Below, in pieces: positions 5,955-12,305 of a stretch of 12,387 bases of DNA. Position 1 is the first letter of the stretch; the number at the start of each line of letters is the position of its first letter. The DNA lies in the NCBI GenBank assembly GCA_949093475.1, contig CARXAY010000011.1, forward strand, positions 2,413 through 14,799, written 5' to 3'. Below the pieces are notes generated by a model. That model made no database searches. It saw nothing but the letters and a program-made list of their open reading frames with translations, and had not been told where the DNA came from. Position numbers and translations under genes: made by a program. Source of the DNA: an uncultured Oscillospiraceae bacterium (lineage in GTDB: Bacteria; Bacillota; Clostridia; Oscillospirales; Oscillospiraceae).

Positions 5955-6362
5955 ATGGTCGCTTCTTTCAAGAAAGTTCCGTTCCTCGGAACGCTGCACT
6001 TAGAGAAGACCCTCTATTGCCGCTCCACCCCAGAAATCTTTGTCTGCATGGACGACCGCCAACAGCGGTACCTGTGCATTGCAGCCAAAACTCCCGGCAA
6101 GTTCCTGGTGGGCAAAGTACGCATAAGGCATCTGCTACAGATGCTCCGTGACGAGCGGCCTCTCTTTGACACCATTCGCCGGGCCAACATCAAGGGCGTC
6201 ATCACCGGCCTTGCTGGCAAGTACACCTTCTCCCTTGACATCCCCGAAAGCTTCTGGCCTGCCTGTGACCGGCTGCTGGGGCTTTACAGCTTCGACTTTG
6301 GCGTCCAAGAGTACGTTGAAAAGTTGAAGGCGTGTCCCGAATGCAACCATTGGCCGGGGTGA
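5955..6362 (+). CDS. Unknown 135-residue protein
   Basis: I do not recognise this family. The start has GAGGTG at 5944-5949, 5 bases upstream. The protein looks soluble and cytoplasmic, with no signal peptide or membrane segment, and has mixed alpha/beta character. Near the N-terminus is FLGTLHLEKTLYCRSTPEIFVC, then a basic stretch KFLVGKVRIRHLLQMLRDE, a segment GVITGLAGKYTFSLDIPESFW, and a C-terminal Cys pair (ACPEC) that could bind metal but lacks a visible partner pair. It lies 32 bases after the alpha-CTD-like gene on the same strand and is likely in its operon. The coding potential is clear from codon use and the ribosome site; the function is unknown. Confidence 0.75.
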   Translation: MVASFKKVPFLGTLHLEKTLYCRSTPEIFVCMDDRQQRYLCIAAKTPGKFLVGKVRIRHLLQMLRDERPLFDTIRRANIKGVITGLAGKYTFSLDIPESFWPACDRLLGLYSFDFGVQEYVEKLKACPECNHWPG

Positions 6363-6377
6363 TCGTGCGCTTTCCGC

Positions 6378-6407
6378 TTGTCCTGCAATCCATGTTTGTG
6401 TTATGAT
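6378..6407 (+). promoter_or_regulatory. Possible promoter of the signal peptidase gene
   Basis: TTGTCC (6378-6383), an 18-base spacer and TATGAT (6402-6407), with an extended -10 TG at 6399-6400. The -35 is weak; the -10 is good. The predicted start is near 6414, 21 bases before the start codon. Confidence 0.5.
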
Positions 6408-6434
6408 ACATCTGAACGCATGGGAGGGGTTCAC

Positions 6435-6920
6435 ATGATTATGTCCAAACGAACATTTTGCCTCCTGCGGCTTTTCATTTCTGCGCTTACAGTTGTGCTT
6501 ACTCTCGTTGCCGTCTATGCTTTTTCCTCTCTCGGCCATGTGCCAAGCAGCTCTATGGAGCCGACCTTTTATCCCAACGACATCTTTCTCTACCGCCGCA
6601 CGAACAAGGTGGAGCAGGGCGACTGCATCGTGTTCCACCCCTATGACCTCTCTATTGATTCCGTCCAATATCTTAAGCGGGTCATCGCCATGGAGGGAGA
6701 CCACCTTTCCATCCATGACGGGCAAGTATTTCTCAACGGCAGGGTGCTGGATGAGCCATATCTGCACGGGGCCGCTACGCCAGGAGAATTGTCGGATACC
6801 GTTATCCCGCCCGGTATGATGTTCTTCATGGGCGATAACCGCTCAAACTCTGTGGATTCCCGCTATCTCGGTTGTGTTCCTGTGAATCGGGTCATTGGCG
6901 TTGTGTGGTTCACGTTTTAA
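6435..6920 (+). CDS. Type I signal peptidase
   Basis: A 161-residue membrane serine protease that removes signal peptides outside the membrane. One N-terminal membrane segment (about 8-30) precedes the catalytic motif PSSSMEPTF with Ser40. Lys81 in YLKRVIAMEGD is the general base, and GDNRSNSVDSR (133-143) is the conserved box E. It is a compact Gram-positive Sip-type enzyme. The start at 6435 is set by GGAGGGG at 6423-6429; the frame extends upstream to 6378 without a binding site. Being element-borne and next to two exported-protein genes suggests it may process cargo such as the transglutaminase-like or thioester protein, as dedicated peptidases do in pilus clusters (inference). Its stop overlaps the next ribosome site. 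Confidence 0.93.
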   Translation: MIMSKRTFCLLRLFISALTVVLTLVAVYAFSSLGHVPSSSMEPTFYPNDIFLYRRTNKVEQGDCIVFHPYDLSIDSVQYLKRVIAMEGDHLSIHDGQVFLNGRVLDEPYLHGAATPGELSDTVIPPGMMFFMGDNRSNSVDSRYLGCVPVNRVIGVVWFTF

Positions 6921-6933
6921 GGGGGTCGTTTTT

Positions 6934-7116
6934 ATGCGAGTGAAACTCAAAAGCTTATTGCACCACTACGATGATTACGATTACGCCGCTTCCTCCTGGC
7001 GTCGCTTCGGTGCTGCTGCCGCCATATGGGTTTTCTGGGGCGTTGTAACGACGATTCTAGCGTTTGTCCTTTCTTTGTTTGTCATTAAGCTGCTCTATGT
7101 TCTGAATGTCTGGTAG
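6934..7116 (+). CDS. Small single-pass membrane protein
   Basis: A 60-residue protein of unknown function. The N-terminal half is charged and Tyr/Asp-rich (HHYDDYDYAASSWRRF); the C-terminal half is one long hydrophobic segment (about 24-56). The start ATG 6934 has AAGGGGG at 6919-6925, overlapping the stop of the signal peptidase gene, so translation is coupled. It could be an accessory subunit or membrane partner of the peptidase; no family is recognised. Confidence 0.7.
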   Translation: MRVKLKSLLHHYDDYDYAASSWRRFGAAAAIWVFWGVVTTILAFVLSLFVIKLLYVLNVW

Positions 7117-7133
7117 TACACATCCAAGCGGAC

Positions 7134-7162
7134 TTGACAAACTGATTTATATTGGCTAGAAA
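7134..7162 (+). promoter_or_regulatory. Possible promoter of the transglutaminase-like gene
   Basis: TTGACA (7134-7139), a 17-base spacer and TAGAAA (7157-7162). The -35 is perfect and the -10 is 4 of 6. It would give a leader of about 68 bases before 7237. Confidence 0.5.
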
Positions 7163-7236
7163 TAAAGATGAAGGAAGAATGTATTCTTTCCCATCATGAC
7201 GCTAACAGTGTAAAACCCTTTAAGGAGGTTATTTAT

Positions 7237-9327
7237 ATGAGAAGACGAATCATGAGTCTGTGTTTGATAGTCACACTAATGTTGGGAACAGTGGGCGTAT
7301 TGCACATTACGCAGCCCGAAAAGTTGGAAGGTAAGACCGACGCCCCTATGGTAGCAACTCCTACCACCACCAACATCACTGTGATGCATGGCAATAACCC
7401 GTCTATGCCTGACCTGCCAGTTGGGCCTTACACTACCTATCGCATGCTGAATGACATTCCGGCCTATCTTATCCAGCAGTACAATGGCTGGAGCTCCAAC
7501 TATGTGAAGCTCCGTGACATTGCCTATGCGTTGGACTTCTGTGTTATGTGGGATTCTACCAAGCCCAACGAGATGCGCATCTATACCAACAAACGCTATA
7601 ATCACTATGCCGACCAGCAGCCTTATGTGGCGGAGGGGCCGGCCACTGAAGTGCGTACTGCAACCAATTCCACCATGGATTTGTATGTGGACGACAAGCT
7701 TGTAGAGGGCGTGCAACCTGTCATGATTGGCTGGAATAACTACTTCAAGATTCGTGATTTGGCCAAAGCCGTCAACTTTGGCTGTTCGTTTTTCCCGACT
7801 GGATACCAGCTTCCGACTCTTAATAATTTCCCCGATGCGAAGCTGCAGTCTTCCATCGTCGGTATTTCTTATGAATTCCCCTATCAGGACAATGACCCCG
7901 AGTTCATGGATGCAAATGACTATACCAAGCTGGCTACTCGTTATACCTTTTCCAGCAATCCTGCCAAGCTGAAGGCTCTGCAGGAGCATCAGACCAGCAG
8001 TGTCTACTATGCTGCCGGCAGCCGGCGGAACATCGAGTATGAGATGCCTGAAACGCAGAAGCCTGTGGAAGACAAGCTGGTCCGGCCGACTTATGGCTAT
8101 CCTTCTGGCGAGCTGTTGGATAAGCCTATCACCATTACCGAGGATATGCCTTGGGCCAGAGAGAACTACTTTGACAAGTATGCCAGCAAGGAGCTGAAGG
8201 CGCTGTTGGGCTATGATGCCAGCTCTGACAGCAAGGAACAGGTCCAATTAGAGCGTACTGCAGTGGCCACTTTCAACGCCGTTGTGCAAATGCTTGTCGA
8301 CCAAGATAAGGTCGGCAGTCTCCGTCGGGCTATGTCTGGCGAAAACACTGATTGGACCCAGGTTTTTATTGGGAATAAAGTAATCGCTTCTGCGCATCCT
8401 AACTACGCTTATCCGCAAGCCGAGGCGTATAGCCTTAGTAATGGGTTGCGGGTTCACTCTGTGGACAGGGGTGCGTATGCAGTTGAGGCTTTTGGTAATT
8501 CTCCGGGCACGTGGACCGCCGTTCGAGGAAAGGTCCAAGATAAGCTGGATTCACTGGGTTCTGACCGGGAGCGGGTGCAGTATCTGGCTGAGCTGGTTTG
8601 CCGGAAGATGGAGTATGCAGGCGCCGGCCCCGCTCACATTGAGATGGAAAAGAGACTCAATGATGTCGGAGTCAACGTTTACCAGTGTAATTCTCCTGCG
8701 GCAAATGACACCGGTGACTGGGACAAATTCTGTGAAGACCTGCAGCAAAATGGGCTTGACATTTTCTTGGATGAGTCCAAACAGTTGCTCGGTGCCTGCG
8801 GGACTTATACCAATGCGTTTAACGCAGCTGCCCGCAATGCCGGCTTCTATTCCTTCGGTCTGGCCGGCGAAGGCCATGCCTGGAACGAGGTCTGGTTGCC
8901 TGACGAGGGCAAGTGGGTCGGCGTAGACTGCACCTGGGCTGACAAGTATAACATTGTTGTCTCTGATGGCAATGATAATTACATTAAGCTCGACCGAGAT
9001 GGCAATACCTTTGTCGGCGGTCATATTAACAGCAACCCTGGTGATGGCATTAGCGCTGCAACAGGTGCCCTTGACCCGTATAAGAATGCATATGACTATT
9101 CCAGTGATGGTAAAAACCTTTACACGTATTCCCCTAAGAGGTTGGTTTGCTATGACATTGGCAAGGATACTGACCCCCACACCCGGTACACTGCGACAGA
9201 AGCCAGCAAAGATGTAACGACCATGTTTACCGAAGAGGTTCTTCAAACTGCCTACAAAATCAACCCTCAACGTTACGTGATTGATACCTCTGAGACTGGC
9301 ATTGTGGAATGGGTAAATGCTAATTAA
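7237..9327 (+). CDS. Secreted transglutaminase-like protein with stalk repeats
   Basis: A 696-residue exported protein. The start at 7237 has TAAGGAGG upstream. RRR plus a hydrophobic stretch (about 5-22) forms a signal peptide or membrane anchor; no clear AXA cleavage site is seen. Two diverged repeats, each with a WxxNYxKxRDxAxAxxF core (about 88-104 and 166-182), resemble the copper amine oxidase N-terminal-like domain often found as stalks in clostridial surface proteins. The C-terminal part carries a transglutaminase-like fold: Cys521 in LGACGTYTNAF, His547 in EGHAWNEVW, Asp564 in GVDCTWAD. Such enzymes cross-link, cleave or modify proteins or peptidoglycan peptides. No LPXTG is present. 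A terminator follows. The nearby signal peptidase and thioester protein suggest a surface role. Confidence 0.88.
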   Translation: MRRRIMSLCLIVTLMLGTVGVLHITQPEKLEGKTDAPMVATPTTTNITVMHGNNPSMPDLPVGPYTTYRMLNDIPAYLIQQYNGWSSNYVKLRDIAYALDFCVMWDSTKPNEMRIYTNKRYNHYADQQPYVAEGPATEVRTATNSTMDLYVDDKLVEGVQPVMIGWNNYFKIRDLAKAVNFGCSFFPTGYQLPTLNNFPDAKLQSSIVGISYEFPYQDNDPEFMDANDYTKLATRYTFSSNPAKLKALQEHQTSSVYYAAGSRRNIEYEMPETQKPVEDKLVRPTYGYPSGELLDKPITITEDMPWARENYFDKYASKELKALLGYDASSDSKEQVQLERTAVATFNAVVQMLVDQDKVGSLRRAMSGENTDWTQVFIGNKVIASAHPNYAYPQAEAYSLSNGLRVHSVDRGAYAVEAFGNSPGTWTAVRGKVQDKLDSLGSDRERVQYLAELVCRKMEYAGAGPAHIEMEKRLNDVGVNVYQCNSPAANDTGDWDKFCEDLQQNGLDIFLDESKQLLGACGTYTNAFNAAARNAGFYSFGLAGEGHAWNEVWLPDEGKWVGVDCTWADKYNIVVSDGNDNYIKLDRDGNTFVGGHINSNPGDGISAATGALDPYKNAYDYSSDGKNLYTYSPKRLVCYDIGKDTDPHTRYTATEASKDVTTMFTEEVLQTAYKINPQRYVIDTSETGIVEWVNAN

Positions 9328-9333
9328 AATGCT

Positions 9334-9368
9334 AAGGTGGAGCCCACTGGCTCCACCTTTCTTTTTTA
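9334..9368 (+). terminator. Terminator of the transglutaminase-like gene
   Basis: A perfect 11-bp stem AAGGTGGAGCC (9334-9344) with GGCTCCACCTT (9349-9359), loop CACT, then TCTTTTTT. It begins 7 bases after the stop codon. Confidence 0.93.
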
Positions 9369-9387
9369 TCATATATGCTATATAGGC

Positions 9388-9416
9388 TTGCCATATGTCG
9401 ACCCTTTAGTTACAAT
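9388..9416 (+). promoter_or_regulatory. Promoter of the AbiF-family gene
   Basis: TTGCCA (9388-9393), a 17-base spacer and TACAAT (9411-9416). The predicted start is near 9423, so the leader is about 24 bases. Confidence 0.7.
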
Positions 9417-9446
9417 ATGGTATATACTGAAATGGAGTTGGTTGAT

Positions 9447-10439
9447 ATGATAGAGCCCTGCGCCAGAAAAACTTTTAAAACACCTCAGGAACTGGAGCAA
9501 CTCCTAATAGGCCGTGGCTTAGATTTAGGCGACCATCCGGCTGGTTGGATTGCAAGGTTTTTTGAAGAGGCAAATTATTATAATGTCATCAATGGCTACA
9601 ATGAGTTTTTTCTTAAACAAAGAGGGAACAATAGTGATGATGACCACTATAAAGTTGGTTCCAGATTCGTTGACATCTGTGCTTTATGGCAGCTGGACCG
9701 TGAGCTAAAAAATATCTACATAATGTACTTGCGAATAGTTGAAGAACGAGTAAAAGCGGTTATTTCTAACGTGTTTTCGGCTCATCACGACTATACCAAC
9801 TACCTGTCCCATGGGAACTTTGACACCGGCTCCGCCCAAGGAGTATCTGCCAATATTGGAGAAAATGTTACATCTCTTGTGGGCAAAATACACCAAGAAA
9901 TATCGCTAAATCTTGCAAGACGCAACAAAACGATAACACATTTCATGGAAAACTATGGCTATATCCCTCCATGGGTCCTTATGAATATACTGTCTTTTCG
10001 GTTAACGGCCGAGTTTTATAAATGCATGAAACCAGAAGAGAAGGCAGAAGTATCAGACCAATATGGGTTGTCCCCCAACGATTTTTCTGAGTGTATTAGC
10101 CTTTTTGTAACGGTCCGAAATGTTTGCAGTCATGATGAGCGCTTTTACGATAAAACATATAGGATGAGGTCCAGCCTAAGAAAACTTCTCACTGTGGAAG
10201 AGTATAAGCCTATGTCAGACTCCTGCTCGGCATTCGATATAGCAATTTTATTGACGTATTTCCTTAGAAAGCAGGAGCTGGAAAACTTTGTTGACAGAAT
10301 CGGCGCTGCATTGAAGGATGCCAATAATGTATTACGTAACAGTCTGGTTGTTAAGTTGTCTTCTATAAAAAGGTCTATGGGTTTTCCTCGTTCTTGGAGA
10401 AAGCGTATTGATATGTCCCGTCGCCCCGATGGCGGGTAA
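9447..10439 (+). CDS. Abi_2 (AbiD/AbiF) family abortive-infection protein
   Basis: A 330-residue protein of the Abi_2 family (COG4823), phage-defence proteins that stop growth of infected cells. Seen: N-terminal FKTPQELEQLLIGRGL, then FFEEANYYNVINGYNEFF (the family's NYYRLSGY-like motif), CALWQLDRELKNIYIMYLRIVEERVK (family pattern F-DRELR...IE-IE), and RNVCSHDERFYD with Arg224 and His229, an R(x4)H HEPN-type motif that in many relatives gives RNase activity. I chose ATG 9447 because GGAG at 9434-9437 is 9 bases upstream and the promoter fits it; upstream in-frame ATGs lie at or before the predicted transcription start. Codon use is AT-richer than the neighbouring chromosome. It converges with a minus-strand gene. 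Confidence 0.85.
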   Translation: MIEPCARKTFKTPQELEQLLIGRGLDLGDHPAGWIARFFEEANYYNVINGYNEFFLKQRGNNSDDDHYKVGSRFVDICALWQLDRELKNIYIMYLRIVEERVKAVISNVFSAHHDYTNYLSHGNFDTGSAQGVSANIGENVTSLVGKIHQEISLNLARRNKTITHFMENYGYIPPWVLMNILSFRLTAEFYKCMKPEEKAEVSDQYGLSPNDFSECISLFVTVRNVCSHDERFYDKTYRMRSSLRKLLTVEEYKPMSDSCSAFDIAILLTYFLRKQELENFVDRIGAALKDANNVLRNSLVVKLSSIKRSMGFPRSWRKRIDMSRRPDGG

Positions 10440-10726
10440 AAAGAGACGGAGGATTTCTCCTCCGTCTGCCCCGGAACGCCTACGTATATGGGCCCATAAT
10501 GGTTAATGATAACCTTGTCGGCCATGGCCATTCCGTAAACCGCATCTACACGTTTCTGACCGACTGTTTTTCGGCGGGACCTCCGAAGCTCTATTAGCTT
10601 ATACCCAATTATGGACACAAGGCAAATAACAGCTCCGGCAATAACCCAAGGGCGGTTGCTGGGTACATCCCAAGCCTTTTGCAGCAATGATATAACGTCG
10701 GATAATTGAATAGTCAGATTTGGCAT
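10145..10726 (-). CDS. Single-TM protein of unknown function; 3' end doubtful
   Basis: AAAGGAG 8 bases before ATG 10726 and a promoter at 10843-10871 support expression. Residues 1-95, outside the AbiF gene, show an N-terminal amphipathic stretch, a membrane segment (about 27-48, WVIAGAVICLVSIIGYKLIEL), then a basic RRSRRKT and a cytoplasmic part with MADKVIINHYGPIYVGVPG. No family is recognised. The frame has no stop before a strong terminator at 10440-10463 and continues 295 bases antisense to the AbiF gene to a stop at 10145. So either the terminator leaks, a frameshift removed the true stop, or a stop-less mRNA is made. The first half looks like a real gene; the antisense half is probably not conserved coding sequence. 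Confidence 0.5.
   Translation of the reverse strand: MPNLTIQLSDVISLLQKAWDVPSNRPWVIAGAVICLVSIIGYKLIELRRSRRKTVGQKRVDAVYGMAMADKVIINHYGPIYVGVPGQTEEKSSVSFYPPSGRRDISIRFLQERGKPIDLFIEDNLTTRLLRNTLLASFNAAPILSTKFSSSCFLRKYVNKIAISNAEQESDIGLYSSTVRSFLRLDLILYVLS
10440..10463 (-). terminator. Terminator-like hairpin on the minus strand
   Basis: Read on the minus strand: AGACGGAGGA, a GAAA loop, TCCTCCGTCT, then CTTTTT. The T run is on the minus strand only, so it would stop the 10726 gene transcript. It directly follows the stop of the AbiF gene and could protect it from antisense transcription. It lies inside the open frame of the minus-strand gene. Confidence 0.75.
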
Positions 10727-10842
10727 AGCTAAGACTCCTTTATAATTTATTTTGGGTCAGTCCCGCAGGTGCAGGGCTGTCGCCCGCATAAGTCACAATG
10801 GCCCCAATCTAAATTTCAAGGAGTGTATGCGGTTGTACTTTA

Positions 10843-10871
10843 AACATAGCAGATATTAAGATAAATTGCAA
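10843..10871 (-). promoter_or_regulatory. Promoter of the minus-strand single-TM gene
   Basis: On the minus strand: TTGCAA (10866-10871), a 17-base spacer and TATGTT (10843-10848), with an extended -10 TG. The predicted start near 10836 gives a leader of about 110 bases, which includes a GC-rich hairpin (GGGC 10774-10777 with GCCC 10782-10785, extended by TGC/GCA around one bulge). Confidence 0.6.
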
Positions 10872-10873
10872 TG

Positions 10874-10891
10874 CGACAAATGTTCTTGTCG
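10874..10891. promoter_or_regulatory. Inverted repeat, possible operator
   Basis: CGACAA-ATGTTC-TTGTCG, perfect 6-bp arms. It lies 2 bases upstream of the -35 of the minus-strand promoter, in the divergent region between the single-TM gene and the thioester gene. The rest of this 279-base intergenic stretch holds the leader described above, and on its thioester-gene side I see no convincing plus-strand promoter. Confidence 0.45.
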
Positions 10892-11005
10892 TCAATGGTG
10901 GGGCTCCAGCTGGGGTCCCGCTAATATTTTGATTCGCCTTCTCATAATATGGAGATACATCCCTGAAATATAGGGAAATTTCTATGTTTGAGGAGGTTTC
11001 AAAAT

Positions 11006-12070
11006 ATGAAGAAAGGCAAACGCATTCTAAGTCTGTTACTGGTCTTCGTACTGGTGCTGTCTCTGCTTCCTATGTCTGCTTTTGCTGCCGTTGTTGGCGG
11101 CGACAGCATCGACAAGGAGTTGGAAGCCCAGAATCCGCTGACTTACTACATTAGCCGGTTGACAGATGTGCCAGGCAAGGCTCCCGTGGTCAAGAACAAT
11201 AATGGCAAGAATATCATTAACCGCACGTCAAACTATGGTTCTACCACCTCAGGTAATAGCCTGACTGGCATTACCGGTGCGGCTTATTGTGCTGACCACA
11301 CGAAGGGCATCAAGGGTCCTTATTACCCTGTCAAAATTTCTGCCAAAAATGATGTGCCCTCTCAGTGGCCTAACTGGATTCGTGGTATCATGGCCAGTGG
11401 TTATCCCACCAAGAATGTTAAACAGCAGGTGGGAGCCGGCTCATTTGGGTGGGTTGCCAACTGTGAAACAGTTGCACGGGAAAGCGGTTGTACTGTCGTT
11501 GGCATCACCGAGGCCCAGTGGAATCAGCTTGTAGAACTGGTAAACAACGGCACTTTCGATGAGTTCTGTTGGGAAGCAGCTACTCAGCTGGCCGTTTGGC
11601 ATGCTACACAGGGTATTGAAATTAAAGGTGGCATGAAGCCCAACACCGGAAAGTCCCAGTGGAGCAAGAGCGGCGAAACCGTTAGCGTGGCCAATAACAC
11701 GGACACGAAATCCACTGCCATTATCATTGCTGCCCGCTATATCTTGGTCAATGGCTGGCAGTGGGCGAAAAAGGTAAATTCATCCGCTGTTAATGCTGGC
11801 GGATTCTTTGGCGCTGACTCTGAGGTTGGTGGAAATGGCGTGTTGAACCACGTCGTTACCGATTCTGGCACAAGTGGCTCTATTTTGGGTTATTCTGGCA
11901 TTCCGGAATCGGGCAACTGGGCGCCCCGTGGTGGTGAGCAGGACCGCCTTGCTATTGAGCGGTTGCTTGACCTTAATGAAGATGGCATCGGGTATACCGT
12001 AAAGTCTCGGGGCAATCCTAAGATGCTTCTGGATGCGTTCTACAAGAAGGGCTGTCAGCCGGAAGACTGA
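11006..12070 (+). CDS. Secreted thioester-domain (TQXA-type) protein without wall anchor
   Basis: A 354-residue exported protein. The start is set by AGGAGG at 10991-10996. A clear signal peptide (MKKGKRILSLLL through SAFA, cleavage near residue 27) is followed by a thioester domain (TED, TQXA type). Cys95 in GAAYCADH and Gln194 in EAATQLAVWHATQ are the pair that forms the internal Cys-Gln thioester in this family, which lets Gram-positive surface proteins bond covalently to host amines. Known members usually go on to Cna-B repeats and an LPXTG anchor; here neither exists, and the protein ends in LLDAFYKKGCQPED just before a terminator. So it is a free or non-covalently held thioester protein, or it is cross-linked by another enzyme such as the nearby transglutaminase-like protein (inference). 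Confidence 0.82.
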   Translation: MKKGKRILSLLLVFVLVLSLLPMSAFAAVVGGDSIDKELEAQNPLTYYISRLTDVPGKAPVVKNNNGKNIINRTSNYGSTTSGNSLTGITGAAYCADHTKGIKGPYYPVKISAKNDVPSQWPNWIRGIMASGYPTKNVKQQVGAGSFGWVANCETVARESGCTVVGITEAQWNQLVELVNNGTFDEFCWEAATQLAVWHATQGIEIKGGMKPNTGKSQWSKSGETVSVANNTDTKSTAIIIAARYILVNGWQWAKKVNSSAVNAGGFFGADSEVGGNGVLNHVVTDSGTSGSILGYSGIPESGNWAPRGGEQDRLAIERLLDLNEDGIGYTVKSRGNPKMLLDAFYKKGCQPED

Positions 12071-12085
12071 CGCTCGCTTCAGACA

Positions 12086-12127
12086 AAACACAACCCCGTC
12101 GATTTCGGCGGGGTTGTGTTTGCTGTT
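12086..12127 (+). terminator. Hairpin after the thioester gene
   Basis: A 16-bp stem (12086-12101 with 12106-12121, one G-T pair) with loop ATTT, starting 16 bases after the stop. The T tract after it is short and broken (TTTGCTGTT), but the AAA/TTT stem base helps. It is probably the transcript end. Confidence 0.75.
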
Positions 12128-12144
12128 ACTGATAAGGAAGTGAG

Positions 12145-12173
12145 TTGACAGGAACAATAAAGAGTGCTAATAT
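12145..12173 (+). promoter_or_regulatory. Promoter of the truncated right-end gene
   Basis: TTGACA (12145-12150), a 17-base spacer and TAATAT (12168-12173), with an extended -10 TG at 12165-12166. The predicted start near 12180 leaves a leader of about 125 bases. An 8-bp inverted repeat, ATAGTTAT (12172-12179) with ATAACTAT (12194-12201), overlaps the -10 end and start site and could be an operator. Confidence 0.6.
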
Positions 12174-12305
12174 AGTTATGTATTGGTGGCAATATAACTA
12201 TTGAAACGCACTTTTTGTAAATATATGGGAGAAACATCACATAATGTATACTCACAAGCATAAACTATAGTACCCCTACTTAAGATAGAGAGGGCGGGAA
12301 TATGC

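Noticed and set aside
6135..6767. Minus-strand open frame of 210 codons
   Set aside because: It spans two plus-strand genes antisense, including the intact signal peptidase, and has no ribosome site.
7168..7236. Upstream start for the transglutaminase-like protein
   Set aside because: No ribosome site there, and it would bury the signal peptide 23 residues in; TAAGGAGG fits ATG 7237.
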